64,000 nucleotides of DNA from Austropuccinia psidii (GCA_023105745.1 JALGQZ010000001.1:60427937-60491936), one strand, 5' to 3'; counted from the stretch's first letter, positions 38,235 to 49,375 are shown. Program-made: numbers and translations. The notes: generated by a model from the sequence alone, not told the origin.

Positions 38235-38421
38235 TCTTGTTTGTCATTGGATGCTTAATTATTTACTTCTTATTACTGCTGCTGCTTTTCCTATTCCTTC
38301 ACTATGAGAAATCCATCCGATTTACACCTTTTGAATGTTTTCTCTTATCCATTCTGAGCCCTCTGAAAGTGAGTTCCAGTTTACTGAGTACCAGGCCCTC
38401 TTCACTTAGAGGAGCCCCTAT
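38235..38421 (+). repeat. 3' end fragment of an LTR D/E-like repeat
   Basis: The last 90 bp (GTGAGTTCC...TGAGTACCAGGCC...GAGCCCCTATGAAA) match the 3' end of LTR D (21800-21862). The fragment starts at the element F LTR, so element F inserted into it. This is the oldest recognisable layer of the left nest. Confidence 0.6.
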
Positions 38422-39530
38422 GAAAGTGTTGGGAGTTGCCTAATTTGGAAGGTTTGTGCCCTTCTCTTGTTCCCAATTCATTTTCAGGCTGGATTCCTAA
38501 ACTCCTTAATTAATAATAATATTTAAACTTGCAGCACCAATTACCTTGGTAATTGTGATAATTAAACCTTTTTCAAAATTACCTCCCCTTTTGAGCTGTA
38601 AGAATATGTAAAAATAAAGTATATATACAAAGTTCTTTCTGTAATTATGAGTTTTTCTTTCCTTGAGTTTGAGATTAGATCTCCTTCCTAGAAGCTCAAA
38701 TTGGATTACATAAAATAGAAGGTGGGATTTGATATCCTCCTATGGTTAATGGCACAATCTCAAGGTGTAATACTAAATATTTTAGACAAAATGAGAAAAG
38801 CTGAGCCCATAAATATTCAAAATAAATAGGGCAGTACCTGATCTCCTGTAAAAGTGGTTGGTGTAAAGGAAATAAGAGCAAGTTAATTGTTTTTTATTGA
38901 TACTATGACCCCTATTATGCTACAACTCCATCATGAGATATATTGTGATGAATCTTGATTATAACTCTAACCCTTTGTTCTGTGTATTTTTTTTTACTTC
39001 CCAAATTCAAGAAAATAATGAATAATATGAATTTGAAAATGATTTGGGCAGCCAAGATTTCATACATATATTTTAAATTCAAGGATGGTACAGTTGGGTG
39101 TCATAGAGTGTGATTAGTCTTTCACTGCCTTTGAATAAAGAAATAAGTCTTTTATTAGGTGTAATTCAAAATAATTATTTGAATTTATATACTATTTAAA
39201 TCCATATTTCATTTCTTTAAGGGAAATAAAATTCCTAAAATTCTTCTATCATGGCCATTAAGCCAAGCTGGTATAGCAATACCACAGCATGTGATATTCC
39301 CTGTTTTTACACATCTTCATGGGAATAGATTTAGAAGGCCCCTAAGAGTAAGGTGCTACATTGAGTGACTTAATTAGCTAAGGAATTTTGATAAACAATG
39401 CAAAGCCTGTGAAGAATAAATTAAAATTTATTCAAAGCCATGGTATGGATTCAATTGAGAAATTGGCAAAATCTATGGATAAGGGGGGACAAAGGGAAAA
39501 TTACCAAGAGGTGATAGGGTACTCACATTG
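38422..39530. other. Unclassified A+T-rich sequence
   Basis: I found no supported gene, LTR end or tandem repeat here. Short frames at 38696-38881 (minus) and 39388-39573 (plus) lack recognisable features. It may be host intergenic DNA or repeat too decayed to recognise. Confidence 0.4.
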
Positions 39531-40440
39531 TGTGAGCTTCAAGAGGCCAAATAAGGCTTTACTCCTGTATTGAAAGATTTTCAAAATTATTCAAATTTTG
39601 AAATTAGAAATTGATTGCATTTTAAAGTTAAAAAGGGTTTATCCTTCATTTGAACAGGAATTAGAAGTTTTCAAAGGGTGAAGCCCTTCATACAGGATTG
39701 TAATAGAGATTTTAAGAAGTTTCAAAGATTAATAAAGTCTTAATTAGTTTAAATAAGAAACAAATCAAATTTAAAATTATCAAAACCTTATGAAAAGCTA
39801 AGGTTCAGTGTATTTTGCTATTTTCATGTGGCAAAAAACAATAATCTCAAAGCTTCATAGAAAATCTATTTATTAATTTCTATACTTTAAGATTTCACAA
39901 AGCTTACAATATAATTTTATAGTTTTATAAATAGAAAAATTACTCTATTTTATGAATAAGACATTTTGGTATTTACCCCCAAAAATATCACATTTGATTA
40001 TAGCTGAAGAAAATCAAGATTTCTTTAAAAAATAATTATAAATATAAATTGAAAGACTTTTCTGAGAATTTTATCTTCAAGATATCAATAAAATGAACTT
40101 TAAAAGAAATTAATTCATTTTATATCAAAGCTACAAAATATTCAGCAAAAATTAAGCTTGAAGCTACTGGGAGTAATTAATAACACCTGCAACTCAAATT
40201 GAAATTGAAAATTGAAAGTTTTTAGGTTGAAACTTAGTTTTTGGATGATTATTTTTTTATTTACTATTTAGATTGCTCTGAGAGGATCTGTGATCGCAGG
40301 GCAGGATTATTATTGCAAAATAGGAGCCATTTCATTACTGTCTTTTCCCATGAATCAATGAAAGCCAATAATCCAAAGCAAAATATTTTATTAACTAAAT
40401 CTTATATTATTATGAATAAACTTTCCACATTCCTTCTTTA
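39531..40440 (+). repeat. Possible 5' part of a degenerate LTR, split by element A
   Basis: It starts TGTGAGCTTCAAGAGGCC, resembling the TGTGAGCC start of this lineage. Together with 46022-46932, which ends TTTCATAGACAAATCCTACA, it would make an LTR of about 1.8 kb, the expected size. Against this, the flanking 5-mers (CATTG and AGTTA) do not match and I see no close sequence match to types A-C. Confidence 0.3.
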
Positions 40441-42244
40441 TATGCGCTTTAGAGGTATTTTCATATACCCAAAAGACCACAAAGTAAAAATTAATATAAA
40501 AACATGAATAAAATAAATTTAGTCACATTATTTAAATAAAAATTAAAATAGAAATATGAATTTATATATATAATCAAAAAATTCAATTATAAATTTAAAA
40601 ATAAAAATACATTAAATTTGAAAATTGTAAAAACACATTTTTACTTGAAAAAATTAAGTAAAAATGAATTTTTAACAAAATTAACCAAATAAAAATAATT
40701 TTAGAAAAAATTTAAATAAATTTTATCATCACTTTTCATCTAACAAATAAACATATAGAATTTATTTCACCATTGGATACCTTATAAAAAATTAGGTGGG
40801 GTCACCTCTGAGTGAAATGTTTGTAACACAACTCTAAATAAGCTTAAATTAAGTTTTTGTATTTACTGTATGAAAGTCGAAAATCCTCAAAACCTTAATC
40901 TAATTCACATTAGATGTAGTGTTAATCATCAATTTTTGTGTTAAAATTGAGGTGTTGTGTATATTTTAGAAGCTATGAGGAATTGAAGTATTTTCAATTG
41001 AATTCAATTGAATTTTCAAAATGTGCGCGTGTATTACATAAGTGAACTTTGATTGACATATGAGGTGTCAATTATTACAGTAGTGTATTGTAAAACTCAA
41101 TTGAATTACATATGTAAACTGTAAGTATAATACATGATGAGGAATTAAAGGAAAAAATAAATTGGGAGGATTAAATTTGGGGGAAAAGGGACCCTAGCTC
41201 TAAGGGGGAGCCAGACCCCCAAATTCCTGGCTGACAGGCATGAGATGTCAAGATCCATGCAAAGGTTCATCACTTTTGGCCTGGAATGGAGTCACAGCGT
41301 CTGTGACTCAATTGATGATGAGGTTTTGATACCAACCAGGCTAGTTTTAACTGTTGCCAGGAGGGTAAAACTTCCCTTCAGATAAAACAGTTCTAACTGG
41401 CTTCTAGCTCTCTTAAACTCACTCTGACGTGTTTTGAAGGCTCCAAGCCAGGTATTACTGTAGTAATGGCTGATTGACGGGTCTAAAATGGCTAAAAATA
41501 GCAAAAATGGCTAAAACCAGCCCTTTTTTGGTCTAAACCAGGGTTCAATGATGCCATAATTGGCTTTTCTGTTGTCAGAGTGTTCTCCAAGACTCAAAAG
41601 AGTAAATTTCACTTTTGGAGTAAGAAAATTGATGGCTATAAAAGAATGTCTTCTTTGCCCCACTTTTCTCTTCATGTTAGAATCTTTTCCTTTTATAATT
41701 AGTTTAAAAACTGTTAAACCAATCAATAAAAGATTCCAACAACACTTTTTATTTCATTTTAAACCTTTTAAACACGTGAAAAATTATTATAATCATTGTT
41801 TGTAACTCTTATAATCATTTTTACCCTTGAACCACCCCAAAAGTGAATCAAAGCATCTTTCATCACTGTTAACTTTGTCACTTTGTTTCCAAATGCACTC
41901 TGGTCACTTTTGGGCGTGTTTTCTCTTTAAATATCCTTTTCATTTTTTTTTATTTAGTTAATTGCTTGCAGCTCCTTGCTCAATTAATTCCAATCAAAAT
42001 TGCTCTTGAAGAAATTGGTTTTGTAGCCTTAAATATCTCTTCTAGAGTATTTTTGGATAAATCTTTATTGTTGGTAAACCATATTATTGTTCTATACTTA
42101 CAAAGTCAAATACAATAAAATTGGGATGTTTTCTCTTTAAAAATAATATTTCTTACTATTTTTAAATAATTTTTACCTTATACAAATTCTGAGGACAGGA
42201 AAAGTACTTGATATTTTATCAAAGTTTCATATCCACACCTTACA
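40441..42244 (+). repeat. 5' LTR of element A (type A)
   Basis: 1804 bp, collinear with the solo LTR at 1773-3582. The start is mutated to TATGCGCTTTAGAGG and the end is CACACCTTACA. The 20-bp palindrome lies at 40993-41012. The frames in it (for example 40241-40507 crossing its start, 41292-41805) are not supported. Confidence 0.93.
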
Positions 42245-42246
42245 TC

Positions 42247-42256
42247 TGGGGGCCCC
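42247..42256 (+). other. Primer-binding site of element A
   Basis: TGGGGGCCCC lies 2 bp after the 5' LTR, the same spacing and the same first eight bases as in element 3. A non-coding leader of about 450 bp follows (42257-42709). It contains a 78-codon frame at 42432-42668 that I could not match to anything. Confidence 0.68.
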
Positions 42257-42709
42257 ACCATGATATTTTACCTGTGACATATTTTCCTACTCTTTTTAAA
42301 TCCTTTTTCTTATATTGAAAAACTTAAAAAACATATAAAAAAGACTTATAATGCAAAAAATCCTCAAAATCATAATTTGTTTCATATTATAAGTGGGCTT
42401 ATATTTTTATTTCTTTTTTTGACTTAATTAATTGGGTTTTTCATTAATTTTAGTGTCTGGAAACGTGGTAAGACAAGGAAAAATTGACACAGCCTCAACA
42501 GTTACCAGCATTATTCCTGGCAGTACTGTTAATTCTGACCATAATAGTACTGTTATTGTAACTCAAAATAATCAACCTGAACCAATTTCTTCTGAATTGA
42601 TTAACTTGGATATAAGTAATACTCTTCAGAACGCTAAGAATTTGGCCAATAGTATTTTTTTGACATAAAATTACTATTTTAAGCTTTTTAAGCATGAAGG
42701 ATGCCTTAA

Positions 42710-43215
42710 ACCAGATCAGGAGCCAGCTTTAACCCCTCAAGCAGCTCCCAGAAAGGTCATAGACATGATTATGGCGGAAGCCAATCTGTTACAGAAGGAC
42801 AAGGGTCAGTTGATGACCTCCAAATTAATAAATTGTGTCATTATGAAGCTGATAAAACTGTTCTACCTTCAAAAAGAGCTGACACCACCACAAGAAGCCT
42901 CAGTGGACATTTACAAAGCCAGCCAGAAGGCTTACAACAATGCATTGCAGCACAAAGAGTAGCAGATCCTTGCAGATTTGTGGAAAAACTGCATGAATTC
43001 TTACCTGATTGTGAGAAAATTCCTGGGCCATCCCAACACTTGTAAGTTACTCAATGGATGGCATCCATTGATGGAAAAGAAGAACATGATGCTCTTAACA
43101 GCATAATGGAGGAAAAACAACCCTCCACCACCCAAACAAGTGCCAAAAACAGCCCCAGTGGCCAGAAGCAGCAATTCCAGCGTGAAAAAGCAGCCACAAG
43201 CTCAGAACAAGGGCT
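42710..43215 (+). pseudogene. Gag N-terminal remnant of element A
   Basis: One frame runs from 42710 to the deletion junction at about 43215. It has no initiating ATG (TAA stands at 42707-42709) and one internal TAA at 43043-43045. The product is Ser/Gln-rich (SSSSQKGHRHDYGGS, later EEKQPSTTQTSAKNS), fitting the disordered N-terminal Gag region of these elements. The capsid and zinc-knuckle parts are deleted. The gag frame is not in phase with the integrase frame that follows. Confidence 0.65.
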
Positions 43216-44217
43216 CACAAAGATCATACAGCCATGGATACAGCTCTTCTAATATGGAATAGAGTAGTATCATGGACTGGCATATTCACAAATATCATTA
43301 GTGACGGGGATCCCAAATTCACTTCAGCACTGTGGAAAAATCTTCACCAATTATGTGGCACTAAATTGTCTTTCTCTACAGCCTACCACCTACAAACTGA
43401 TGGTCTAGCTGAAAGGATGATACAAACCTTGGAATACATGGTGAGAAGAGTTTGTGCATATGGCCTTGAATTCAAATATTGTGATGGATTCACTCATGAT
43501 TGGGGTACTCTTCTACCAGCATTAGAATTGGCAGATAAGACATCAATTCATGCCAGTACCAATCAAACCCCTGCTATTCTAGAAAAGGGATGGAATCCCA
43601 AGTTACCCCAAGATTCTTTAAGAAAAGATTTGGTTGAAATACATCCTTCAACTGCCAGCTTCAAAGGAATGCTAGACAGAGATAGAAAGAATGCAGTAAG
43701 ATGCATGGAAGACTCATTTGCATATGCCAAAGATGATTGGGACAAATCACATGCCACTCCAGATTTCAAAGTGGGGAATTTCGTACTAGTATCCACCACC
43801 AACTTCAATAACATCAAAGGATGTAAAAAGCTCAAAGAATTGTTTGCAGGACCTTTTTTTATTAATGCCCTCCGTGGAGAAAATGCTTTTGAAGTAGAAT
43901 TAGCTGAAGAACTTAGTAATAAGCATCCTACAATTCCAGTGAGCTTGATAGAGCCATATAAATCTGGTGATGCTGAAACATTTCCCTTGAGGAATAAAGT
44001 TCCCCAAGTTAAGCCTCCTATTGAGAAATCTGGTCTCAAGAAGATTACCAAAGTTCTTAAAGAAAGAAAATTAAGAGCCAAAAAAGTAAGGGAATACCTT
44101 GTTAGGAACAGTGACCCAGCTTGTGAAGATGAATGGTTAGAAGAAAAGGACATACCTGAAGCTACCAAACTTCTCAGAAGATTTAGACATACTAAAAAGA
44201 ACAATATTAAAAAGTAA
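43216..44217 (+). CDS. Truncated integrase with chromodomain-like tail (element A)
   Basis: This is the longest undamaged integrase frame in the window. It starts at the HKD motif, with the first ATG at 43234 giving 327 residues, and has no internal stop. Residues counted from 43234: the core keeps the second catalytic Asp in ISDGDPKF (about 25) and the Glu in TDGLAERM (about 60). The first Asp and the zinc-binding domain are deleted, so strand transfer is not expected. A C-terminal SH3-like region (KVGNFVLVSTTNFNNIKG...AGPF) and the tail VREYLVRNSDP...DEWLEEKD (about 280-300) follow. It could act only as a chromatin-targeting fragment, or it may simply be a recent deletion product that has not yet decayed. 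Confidence 0.75.
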   Translation, partial: HKDHTAMDTALLIWNRVVSWTGIFTNIISDGDPKFTSALWKNLHQLCGTKLSFSTAYHLQTDGLAERMIQTLEYMVRRVCAYGLEFKYCDGFTHDWGTLLPALELADKTSIHASTNQTPAILEKGWNPKLPQDSLRKDLVEIHPSTASFKGMLDRDRKNAVRCMEDSFAYAKDDWDKSHATPDFKVGNFVLVSTTNFNNIKGCKKLKELFAGPFFINALRGENAFEVELAEELSNKHPTIPVSLIEPYKSGDAETFPLRNKVPQVKPPIEKSGLKKITKVLKERKLRAKKVREYLVRNSDPACEDEWLEEKDIPEATKLLRRFRHTKKNNIKK

Positions 44218-44229
44218 TATTCTTTTTTT

Positions 44230-44241
44230 AGGGGGAGGGAA
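44230..44241 (+). other. Polypurine tract of element A
   Basis: AGGGGGAGGGAA follows a T-run and directly abuts the TGTGAGCC start of the 3' LTR. The essential cis sites (LTRs, primer-binding site, polypurine tract) are therefore all retained in this derivative. Confidence 0.82.
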
Positions 44242-46021
44242 TGTGAGCCTTAGAGGTATTTTCATATACCCAAAAGACCACAAACAAAAAATCAATATAC
44301 AAACATAAATAAAATAAATTTATTGACATTATTAAAATACAAGTTAATATATATATATTAATTTATATACATAATCAAAAATTTAATTATAATTTAAGAA
44401 TAATAATACGTTAAATTTGAAAATTTCAAAAAGACATTTTTACTTGAAAAAATTAAGTAAAAATGAATTTTTGACAAAATTAACCAAAAAAAAATAATTT
44501 TAGAAAAAATTTAAATAAATTTTATCATAACTTTTCATTTAAAAAAAAAACATATAAAATTTATTTCACCATTGGATACCTTATAAAAAATTAGGTGGGG
44601 TCACCTCTGAGTGAAATGTTTGTAACACAACTCTAAATAAGCTTAAATTAAGTTTTTTGTATTTTCTGTATGAAAGTTGAAAATCCTCAAAACCTTAATC
44701 TAATTCACATCAAATATAGTTTTAATCATCAATTTTTGTGTTAAAATTGAGGTGTTGTGTATATTTTAGAAGCTATAAGGAATTAAAGTATTTTCAATTG
44801 AATTCAATTGAATTGTGAACTTTGATTGGCATATGAGGTGTCAATTATTACAGTAGTGTATTGTAAAACTCAATTGAATTACATATGTAAATTGTAAGTA
44901 TAATACATGATGGGGCATTAAAGGAAAAAATAAATTGGAAGGATTAAATTTGGGGGGGAAAAGGGACCCTAGCTCTAAGGGGGAGCCAGACCCCCAAATT
45001 ACTGGCTGACAGGCATGAGATGTCAAGATCCATCCAAAAGTTCAACACTTTTGGCCTGGAATTGGATCACAGGGTCTGTGACTCAATTGATGAAGAGGGT
45101 TTGATACCAACCAGGAGGGTAAAACTACCCTTAAGATAAAAAAATTTAAGTAAAAGCAGTCGTAACTGGTTTATACGTCTCCTATACTCATTCTGACGTG
45201 TTTTGAAGGCTTTAAGCCAGGTATCACTATAGTAATGGCTGATTTAAGGGTCTAAAATGGCTAAAACCAGCCCTTTTTTGGTGTAAACCAGGGTTCAATG
45301 ATGCCATAATTGGCTTTTCTGGTGTCAGAGTGTTCCCCACGACTGACATAAGTTAATTTTACTTTTTGAGTAAGAAAATTGATGGCTATAAAAGAATGTC
45401 TTCTTTGCCCCACTTTTCTCTTAATGTTAGAAGCTTTTCCATGTATAATTAGTTTAAACACTGTTAAACCAATCAATAAAAGATTCCAACAACCCTTTTT
45501 ATTTCATTTTAAACCTTTTAACCACGTCAAAAAATCATTATAATTGTTTTTTGTAACACTTATAATAATTTTTTGTAACTCTTATAATCATTTTTACCCC
45601 TGAACCACCCCAAAAGTGAATCAAAGCATCTTTCATCACTGTTAGCTTTGTCACTTTGTTTCCAAATTCACTCTGGTCACTTTTGGGCGTTTTTTCTCTT
45701 TAAAGATTTTTTTTAAAGATTTTTTTACTTAATTAATTGCTTGCAGCTCTTTGCTCAATTAATTCCAATTGAAATTGCTCTTGAAGAAATTTGTTTTGTA
45801 GCCTTAAATATCTCTTGCAGAGTATTTTTGGATAAATCTTTATTGTTGGTAGAAAATAATATTGTTTTATACTTACACAAAGTTAAGAACAATAAACTTT
45901 GAGTGTTTTCTCTTTAAAAATACTATTTCTTACTATTTTTGAATAATTTTTACCTTATACAAATTTTGAGGACAGGAAAAGTACTTGATATTTTATCAAA
46001 GTTTCATATCCACACCTTATG
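44242..46021 (+). repeat. 3' LTR of element A (type A)
   Basis: 1780 bp, starts TGTGAGCCTTAGAGG and ends CACACCTTATG (mutated from CTTACA). Relative to the 5' LTR it lacks about 30 bp just after the 20-bp palindrome (44793-44812). It carries a short tandem duplication of a TTTTTTGTAACNCTTATAAT unit near 45545-45590. Confidence 0.93.
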
Positions 46022-46932
46022 CTTTCTGATTTTTGAAAACAAATAATTCTTAGAATTTGATCATATTTGTATAATCCTTGATAATTGCATTATTTTTCAA
46101 AGCCTTTTTTGAAGATATTTTGTAAAATTCACACTGCAAATATTAACTGTTTTACTGTGCAGTATATTGGTTATTTTGCATGGTATTAACTGTTTTACCG
46201 TGAGGTATATCAGTTATTTGTCACAGTATAACAGATAGCAGTTATTATGTGCATGGGGTTTCTTGCGCATCCTCACCACACCTACACACAGTGCCCTCCA
46301 GTCCACCTCTGAGCTTCTCAAGGAAGTACTTCTTCATATCAATTTAGAAATACTTTGTTGCAATTTGTCATTATTTTAGCGTGGTATGAGAAATTTGTAT
46401 AAATGAGTTAATTTTTGTAGTGTCATATGTACCAACCCTACAAAAACTTCTTAATTCATGATTTTGGACTGTTTTGACTTTATTTTATTATTTTATAGTT
46501 TTTCTGACCTGTTTTTATGTTTTTTATCAATCAATAGCGCTTAAGTGAGTCTTCTATCAATAATCCACTTGTTAACTTATTATTAATTTTTATATAAATA
46601 TTATTATAATGATAATCACACAGTTGTGTATAAGAATTTATTTCTAAATTATGTAGTCTTTATTTTTTTAAAAAAAATTAGTTTACTTTGGTAGAGATCC
46701 CATATTCCTATTATTTTAATTCTAAATTACTTCAAATAATAACAGAAGAATTATATTGTACCTATATAAAAATTGTAATTTATATTATTGAGGGCTTTTA
46801 TAATATTAATTTGTTATACAATTTTTTATTGATATCAATTCTATGAATATTAATAGTAATTAAATTTATATTTTTAGTTAAAATACTTGACTATATTTAG
46901 TTTTCATTTCAATTTCATAGACAAATCCTACA
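46022..46932 (+). repeat. Unclassified sequence, possibly the 3' part of a degenerate LTR
   Basis: It contains a 43-bp imperfect tandem duplication (46141-46183 and 46184-46226, sharing TATTAACTGTTTTAC). It ends TTTCATAGACAAATCCTACA at 46932, resembling LTR ends of the major lineage (CATAGACACATCTTACA). It may continue the putative LTR begun at 39531. No gene is seen. Confidence 0.35.
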
Positions 46933-47340
46933 AGTTATTTGGGAAGATAAAGACACATGAGATTTATTAAGAACTAATACTTACTGAAGGTGTTAAAGGT
47001 TGAATTATGTAACCTAACAATGATTCTTAATATTATAAAATCAGCAACTGTAGGCTTATTTCAAGTCTAAAACATCTCAAAGAGATGTGCCATGGATCAA
47101 TATGAAATCAAATTCATCAAAAAATTACCTCTCTTAAGTAGCAATTAGATCAATTTCTGTCACATGTAATTATCATAATTACCTAATTAAATTATTTTAT
47201 ATGGCTACCAGTCTATTTATAGTTGAGAAACACAGAAATCAAATACATGGATATTCTTTCATCTTGATAGAAGTCAAAGGTTTAAGTTATATTGGAAATT
47301 TAATCACATTTTGTATATTGAAGAATTACTTGCAAGTAGA
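46933..47340 (-). repeat. Diverged LTR B-like fragment, minus strand
   Basis: Collinear with the middle of the minus-strand LTR B at about 25455-25830. Landmarks are ACTAATACTTACT, GGCTTATTTCAAGTCTAA, AATTATCATAATTACCTAATT and GGCTACCAGTCTATTTATAGTT. Both ends are truncated. Divergence is higher than between the other B copies. Confidence 0.6.
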
Positions 47341-47364
47341 AAACTCAATATGAATCTCAGAGGA

Positions 47365-49233
47365 ATGGGTGGACAGACAACATCTTTGCTTGTAATATCA
47401 GAATTAACATCAATTAATATGATATCAGGGAAAGAAAAATGAATTCATCTATTAATAGGAAAAGGAGCTTTGCATAACATACTTGAAAGAACATTTTTAG
47501 TGGATAAAAATATTAAATTGGAATTTCACACAAGAAAGGGAAAATATTCAGTTATCCAAGGAACATTGAAGAAGATTTTGTTTACCAATATGTAACCCTC
47601 AAACTATGGGTTGAAAAAATGTTTCCACCAACAGGGAGGGAGCTTTGTTCTTTTTGATAAATTAGAAAATTGTCAGAAAATCAAGGAGAATAATTCAAAA
47701 GAAAAAGAAACACAATCTTCAAAAATACTGATGACAATTTTTCATGGGAAATACAAAATACCGTTCTTAGCTAGTTTGATTCAAAAAAAGATTTGAATAT
47801 AATAGCTCAGGAAATAACCCTGAAAGCAGAATTACAGCTCGGCCCTGATACATCAAAACAAACAGGTCCCTCTTTTAGTTCAATTGGCTAAATTTAAAAT
47901 ATTGACATAACTTTTGGTAATGAAAACATTTTCACATGGACCTCTTAGTAAAAAATTTTAACCAGATGATGGTCGAAAGGAATCCTAAAATTTCATCTTC
48001 ATCAAAAGAAAGCATTCCACCTGAGGCTGATATAAATTCAAAGCGAAGAAGCTAAATGGAAGGTAGAATTTAATTCAACAGTAACAAAAATCAAATAGGA
48101 AGTCAAGAAAATGAGAAGGAATTTGGACATGGAAGACCCAGGAAACAGCTAGAACTTAAGGCAAGTGGAATAAATGAGAAATATGAAGGGGAAAGCCCAC
48201 AGAAGAAGTATAAAAAGGATTGCAAGCCACCTGAATCAAATTCCTCAGAAATTGCAGAAGGTTCTTTCAATTTATTTCAAGATGAAGCCAGGTCCATTAG
48301 TGATATTGAAAAAAGATTAAATTAGTCAAGGAAAAAAGGATGAAACAATCAAGATATTGGTGAAAAGAAAATTTAAAGCATTGGAAAATGAAAACACCCC
48401 TATTATTGAAGCTGGAATAGATAAAGTTGAGCATACAAACATAATCTAGAGGATTAAGCAAATAATGCAAAAACCTTCAGAGGAAGGAAAATTAGTAGAA
48501 TAAAAAGATGAATTGATTTTATATAAACAAAATAATGCAAATTGGGAAGAAAACTATAATCAAGGGAGAATATTAGAATACCTAGAAGAAGAGGAGCTAT
48601 CAGAAAAATAACATTCAATAGCTGGACTTCCCATTTTAAAACTCAATAAGAAAAGATTTCATCATTATCATGAACAGAGACACTGTTTTTAAGATATTTT
48701 ACTTATAAGCACAACTAATTTATCCAATAAAAATGAACAAATGACAACCAGATTGACAAATGACATGGAGCATCAAAATGCAATACAGTAAAACATAACA
48801 GAGTATGAAGGAGAGGAAGATTATATAGTACTTCCAATGATATCATTTTAAGAAATATATTCTTATGAGTGAGATTAACTGATGATTAAAGAAAATATCT
48901 CTCAGAACTACCTTAATCAAATCTGAAAAACATTATTTCTTGGAATTACTAACCACTATTGGAATCAAAGGAAATTTGAAAAATACTTACTTGCAGAAGC
49001 CTTATGGATATTATTATATGAAAATAGAAGGACTGTATAACAAAGTTTTATGGGCTCCAGAATAATTTAATCTAGATTTTTTGGAAAGCTTGGGGGAAGC
49101 TTTTTACTTGTGTGATTCTGGGTATATGCTTATTCTTGGAGTCAATGTTTTTGTTTCATAATGGAAAGGAAATACACAAAGAGAACACTGCAACAAGATA
49201 TTTGGCTATGAACTGAAATACATATGTCTTTAA
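47365..49233 (+). pseudogene. Unidentified decayed coding region
   Basis: Several plus-strand frames join end to end with only scattered stops. One runs 47365-47796 with stops at 47440 and 47593. A shifted frame follows (about 47768-47900, ...SKKDLNIIAQEITLKAEL). Next come 48074-48322, open for 83 codons, then 48324-48692 with stops at 48447, 48501 and 48609, and finally 49003-49233 with stops at 49063 and 49159. The strand is purine-rich. The predicted product would be about 600 residues, rich in Lys, Glu, Asn and Ser, with an AT-hook-like GRPRKQ at about 48119-48136. I recognise no Gag-Pol motif. It could be a host pseudogene, or gag or an accessory gene of another element. It lies between LTR remnants. 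Confidence 0.45.
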
Positions 49234-49375
49234 GTAATTCAAAACAGACTGTTTCGTTTTTCTAAATAATAACTAAAGTAATCAGGTTTCAATTACAAAT
49301 CAAAAAAACCATAAAAAATAGTAAAATAATAAAAAAAATGTAAAAAACCCTCTTTTATCTTTATTAGTATTAGGG

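Larger units (their letters stand above)
40441..46021 (+). mobile_element. Element A: two-LTR deletion derivative (gag start joined to integrase)
   Basis: Two type A LTRs (40441-42244 and 44242-46021) flank only 2 kb of internal sequence. This holds a primer-binding site, the N-terminal part of gag, integrase from the HKDD motif onward with its chromodomain-like tail, and a polypurine tract. The flanks CTTTA (40436-40440) and CTTTC (46022-46026) fit a decayed target duplication. The outer LTR termini are mutated (TATGCG... and ...CTTATG). The rest of gag, protease, RT, RNase H and the first integrase half are absent, a loss of roughly 4 kb judged from element 1. Confidence 0.88.

Noticed and set aside
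43563..44204. 213-codon minus-strand frame in element A
   Set aside because: It is antisense to the open integrase-chromodomain frame and has no recognisable feature of its own.
39531..46932. Unknown LTR interrupted by element A treated as a firm feature
   Set aside because: The ends look right and the summed length fits, but the flanking 5-mers differ and there is no clear alignment to a known type, so it is listed only with low confidence.
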